From: JBEGQX01 sp041180805
Lineage (GTDB): Bacteria > Planctomycetota > Planctomycetia > Gemmatales > Gemmataceae
Direction: 5' to 3'
DNA length: 8,404 nucleotides
Assembly: GCA_041180805.1 (NCBI GenBank)
Contig: JBEGQX010000152.1
Span: 1-8,404, forward strand
This document shows, one piece after another, positions 7,531 through 8,404 of the stretch; position 1 is the first letter of the stretch; each line of letters begins with the position of its first letter. The position numbers and the translations under genes were made by a program. The notes beneath the pieces are model-generated. The model was not told where the DNA came from and ran no database searches. It was given only the letters and a program-made list of their open reading frames with translations.

Positions 7531-8404
7531 ATGTTCCCAACCAAAGCAAATGAACAGTTCACCGACTCACAAAAGCATGCGCTGGATTGCCAGAGGAATC
7601 TCGCCCTTCGTGCCAATGCAGGAAGTGGCAAAACCAGTGTGCTAGTGGACCGTATGATCCAAATCTTGAAACATCACATGCGGAAAGCAGGTGATGATCT
7701 ATTTCATAATCATGGAATAACCCTGAGAAATATTGTGTCGATTACCTTCACCAGGAAAGCTGCCGCGGAACTTAAGCACCGGCTTCGTATTCTATTGGCG
7801 GAACAAATCAGCAAAGCGCGTGAAAATGAATGGGAACGGGAATGGTGGAACGCCCGGCTTGAAGAATTGGAAGTTGCCGAGATAGGAACCATAGATGGTT
7901 TTCTAGGTGCGATTCTCAGGGAATATGCACTGGTCGATGAATCCGAGTATCCCGTTGAGCCGGATTTCCGAATGCTTGAACCATTCGAGGCAGAACAAAT
8001 ACGGGAACAGGCCATTCAAGCCGTGCTTGCGATGGATGAAACTGATCATCAGGAATTGAAAGCAGCGCTGCAATGGTGGAAAAGGCTGGATGGTCCAAGG
8101 TCCTTGCAAGGGCACCTGACAAGGCTTTTGGATCATAGTGCCGGGGTTAACAAAATTCTTCAAGTGAACAAAGGGGTAGATCCGGAAGAGGAAGTCAAAG
8201 ATATGGAAGACCAACTTCCAGCTTCCAAAAAAATGGCCCATGAAAGGGAAAAGTTAAGAGCAACTTTAGGCTCCATGGTTACCAAAATAAGGGAAAGTTC
8301 GAAAGATACCAAAACCTTGAATAATTGTGCGGATGGATCCTTGAAAATCCTCGGAACCCTCGATGAACCCGCAAAGCAATTAGAGGTTTTTAAAAAGTTA
8401 TTCG
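7531..8404 (+). CDS. addA: AddA-like UvrD-family helicase, N-terminal part (runs off right edge)
   Basis: The frame is open from ATG 7531 to the window edge, 291 full codons, with no stop; I checked each codon. This is the N-terminal ATPase domain of an SF1 UvrD/RecB-type helicase, the motor subunit that would act with the AddB-like protein. A Q-motif-like TDSQKHAL is at residues 11-18, Walker A ANAGSGKT at 28-35, and motif Ia ITFTRKAAAELKHR at 71-84. The next conserved stretch is IGTIDGF at 118-124, where AddA/RecB proteins more often have TIHSF or TIHGF, so an aspartate (D122) replaces the usual histidine. Residues after about 170 are charged and helical, consistent with the 1B insertion. 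The remaining helicase motifs and the expected C-terminal nuclease domain of AddA are outside the window. The gene order addB then addA supports the call. Other UvrD-family helicases are possible, but the neighbour makes AddA most likely. Confidence 0.87.
   Translation, partial: MFPTKANEQFTDSQKHALDCQRNLALRANAGSGKTSVLVDRMIQILKHHMRKAGDDLFHNHGITLRNIVSITFTRKAAAELKHRLRILLAEQISKARENEWEREWWNARLEELEVAEIGTIDGFLGAILREYALVDESEYPVEPDFRMLEPFEAEQIREQAIQAVLAMDETDHQELKAALQWWKRLDGPRSLQGHLTRLLDHSAGVNKILQVNKGVDPEEEVKDMEDQLPASKKMAHEREKLRATLGSMVTKIRESSKDTKTLNNCADGSLKILGTLDEPAKQLEVFKKLF

Noticed and set aside
4479..7631. Minus-strand open frames of 60-107 codons opposite the AddB-like and AddA-like genes
   Set aside because: All overlap strongly supported plus-strand genes and carry no recognisable motifs.

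Overview
The window is almost wholly coding and carries two divergently transcribed gene pairs, both of which look like machinery for processing broken DNA ends. On the minus strand (reading leftwards from about 4306) lie a YhaO/SbcD/Mre11-type metallophosphoesterase and, overlapping it by 4 bp, a long YhaN/Rad50-type coiled-coil ATPase that runs off the left edge. On the plus strand (reading rightwards from 4482) lie an AddB-like PD-(D/E)XK nuclease with an iron-sulfur-type cysteine set and, 10 nt later, the start of an AddA-like UvrD-family helicase that runs off the right edge. The two pairs share one intergenic region of about 175 bp (4307-4481).

The most notable anomaly is in the YhaN-like gene. 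Its N-terminal frame ends at 1782, but the adjacent minus-strand frame is open without a stop from 1890 to the window edge at 1 and continues the same coiled-coil protein. The two frames join at a run of six A residues (minus strand; 1835-1840 on plus), where one more A would restore a single reading frame. This is either a real frameshift mutation, a homopolymer error, or a recoding or slippage event. The surrounding sequence does not strongly favour programmed recoding.

The intergenic region has clear symmetry: a 7-bp inverted repeat containing a -10-like AATAAT on each strand, and a two-part hairpin or operator-like dyad that ends 1 nt before the Shine-Dalgarno sequence of the addB-like gene.

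Organism: the base composition is moderate (by eye somewhat below 50% GC), Shine-Dalgarno sites of AAGGA type are present on the plus strand, and the AddB-like protein lacks an N-terminal Walker A. This fits a bacterium outside the Firmicutes. A planctomycete or other PVC-group bacterium is a guess that the sequence alone does not establish. Working together, the YhaON-like complex would trim or open blocked ends and AddAB would unwind and resect them for recombination. I see no RNA genes, CRISPR arrays, insertion sequences or phage genes, and no gap over 300 bases without a gene. I do not see strong evidence for a wholly new system here.
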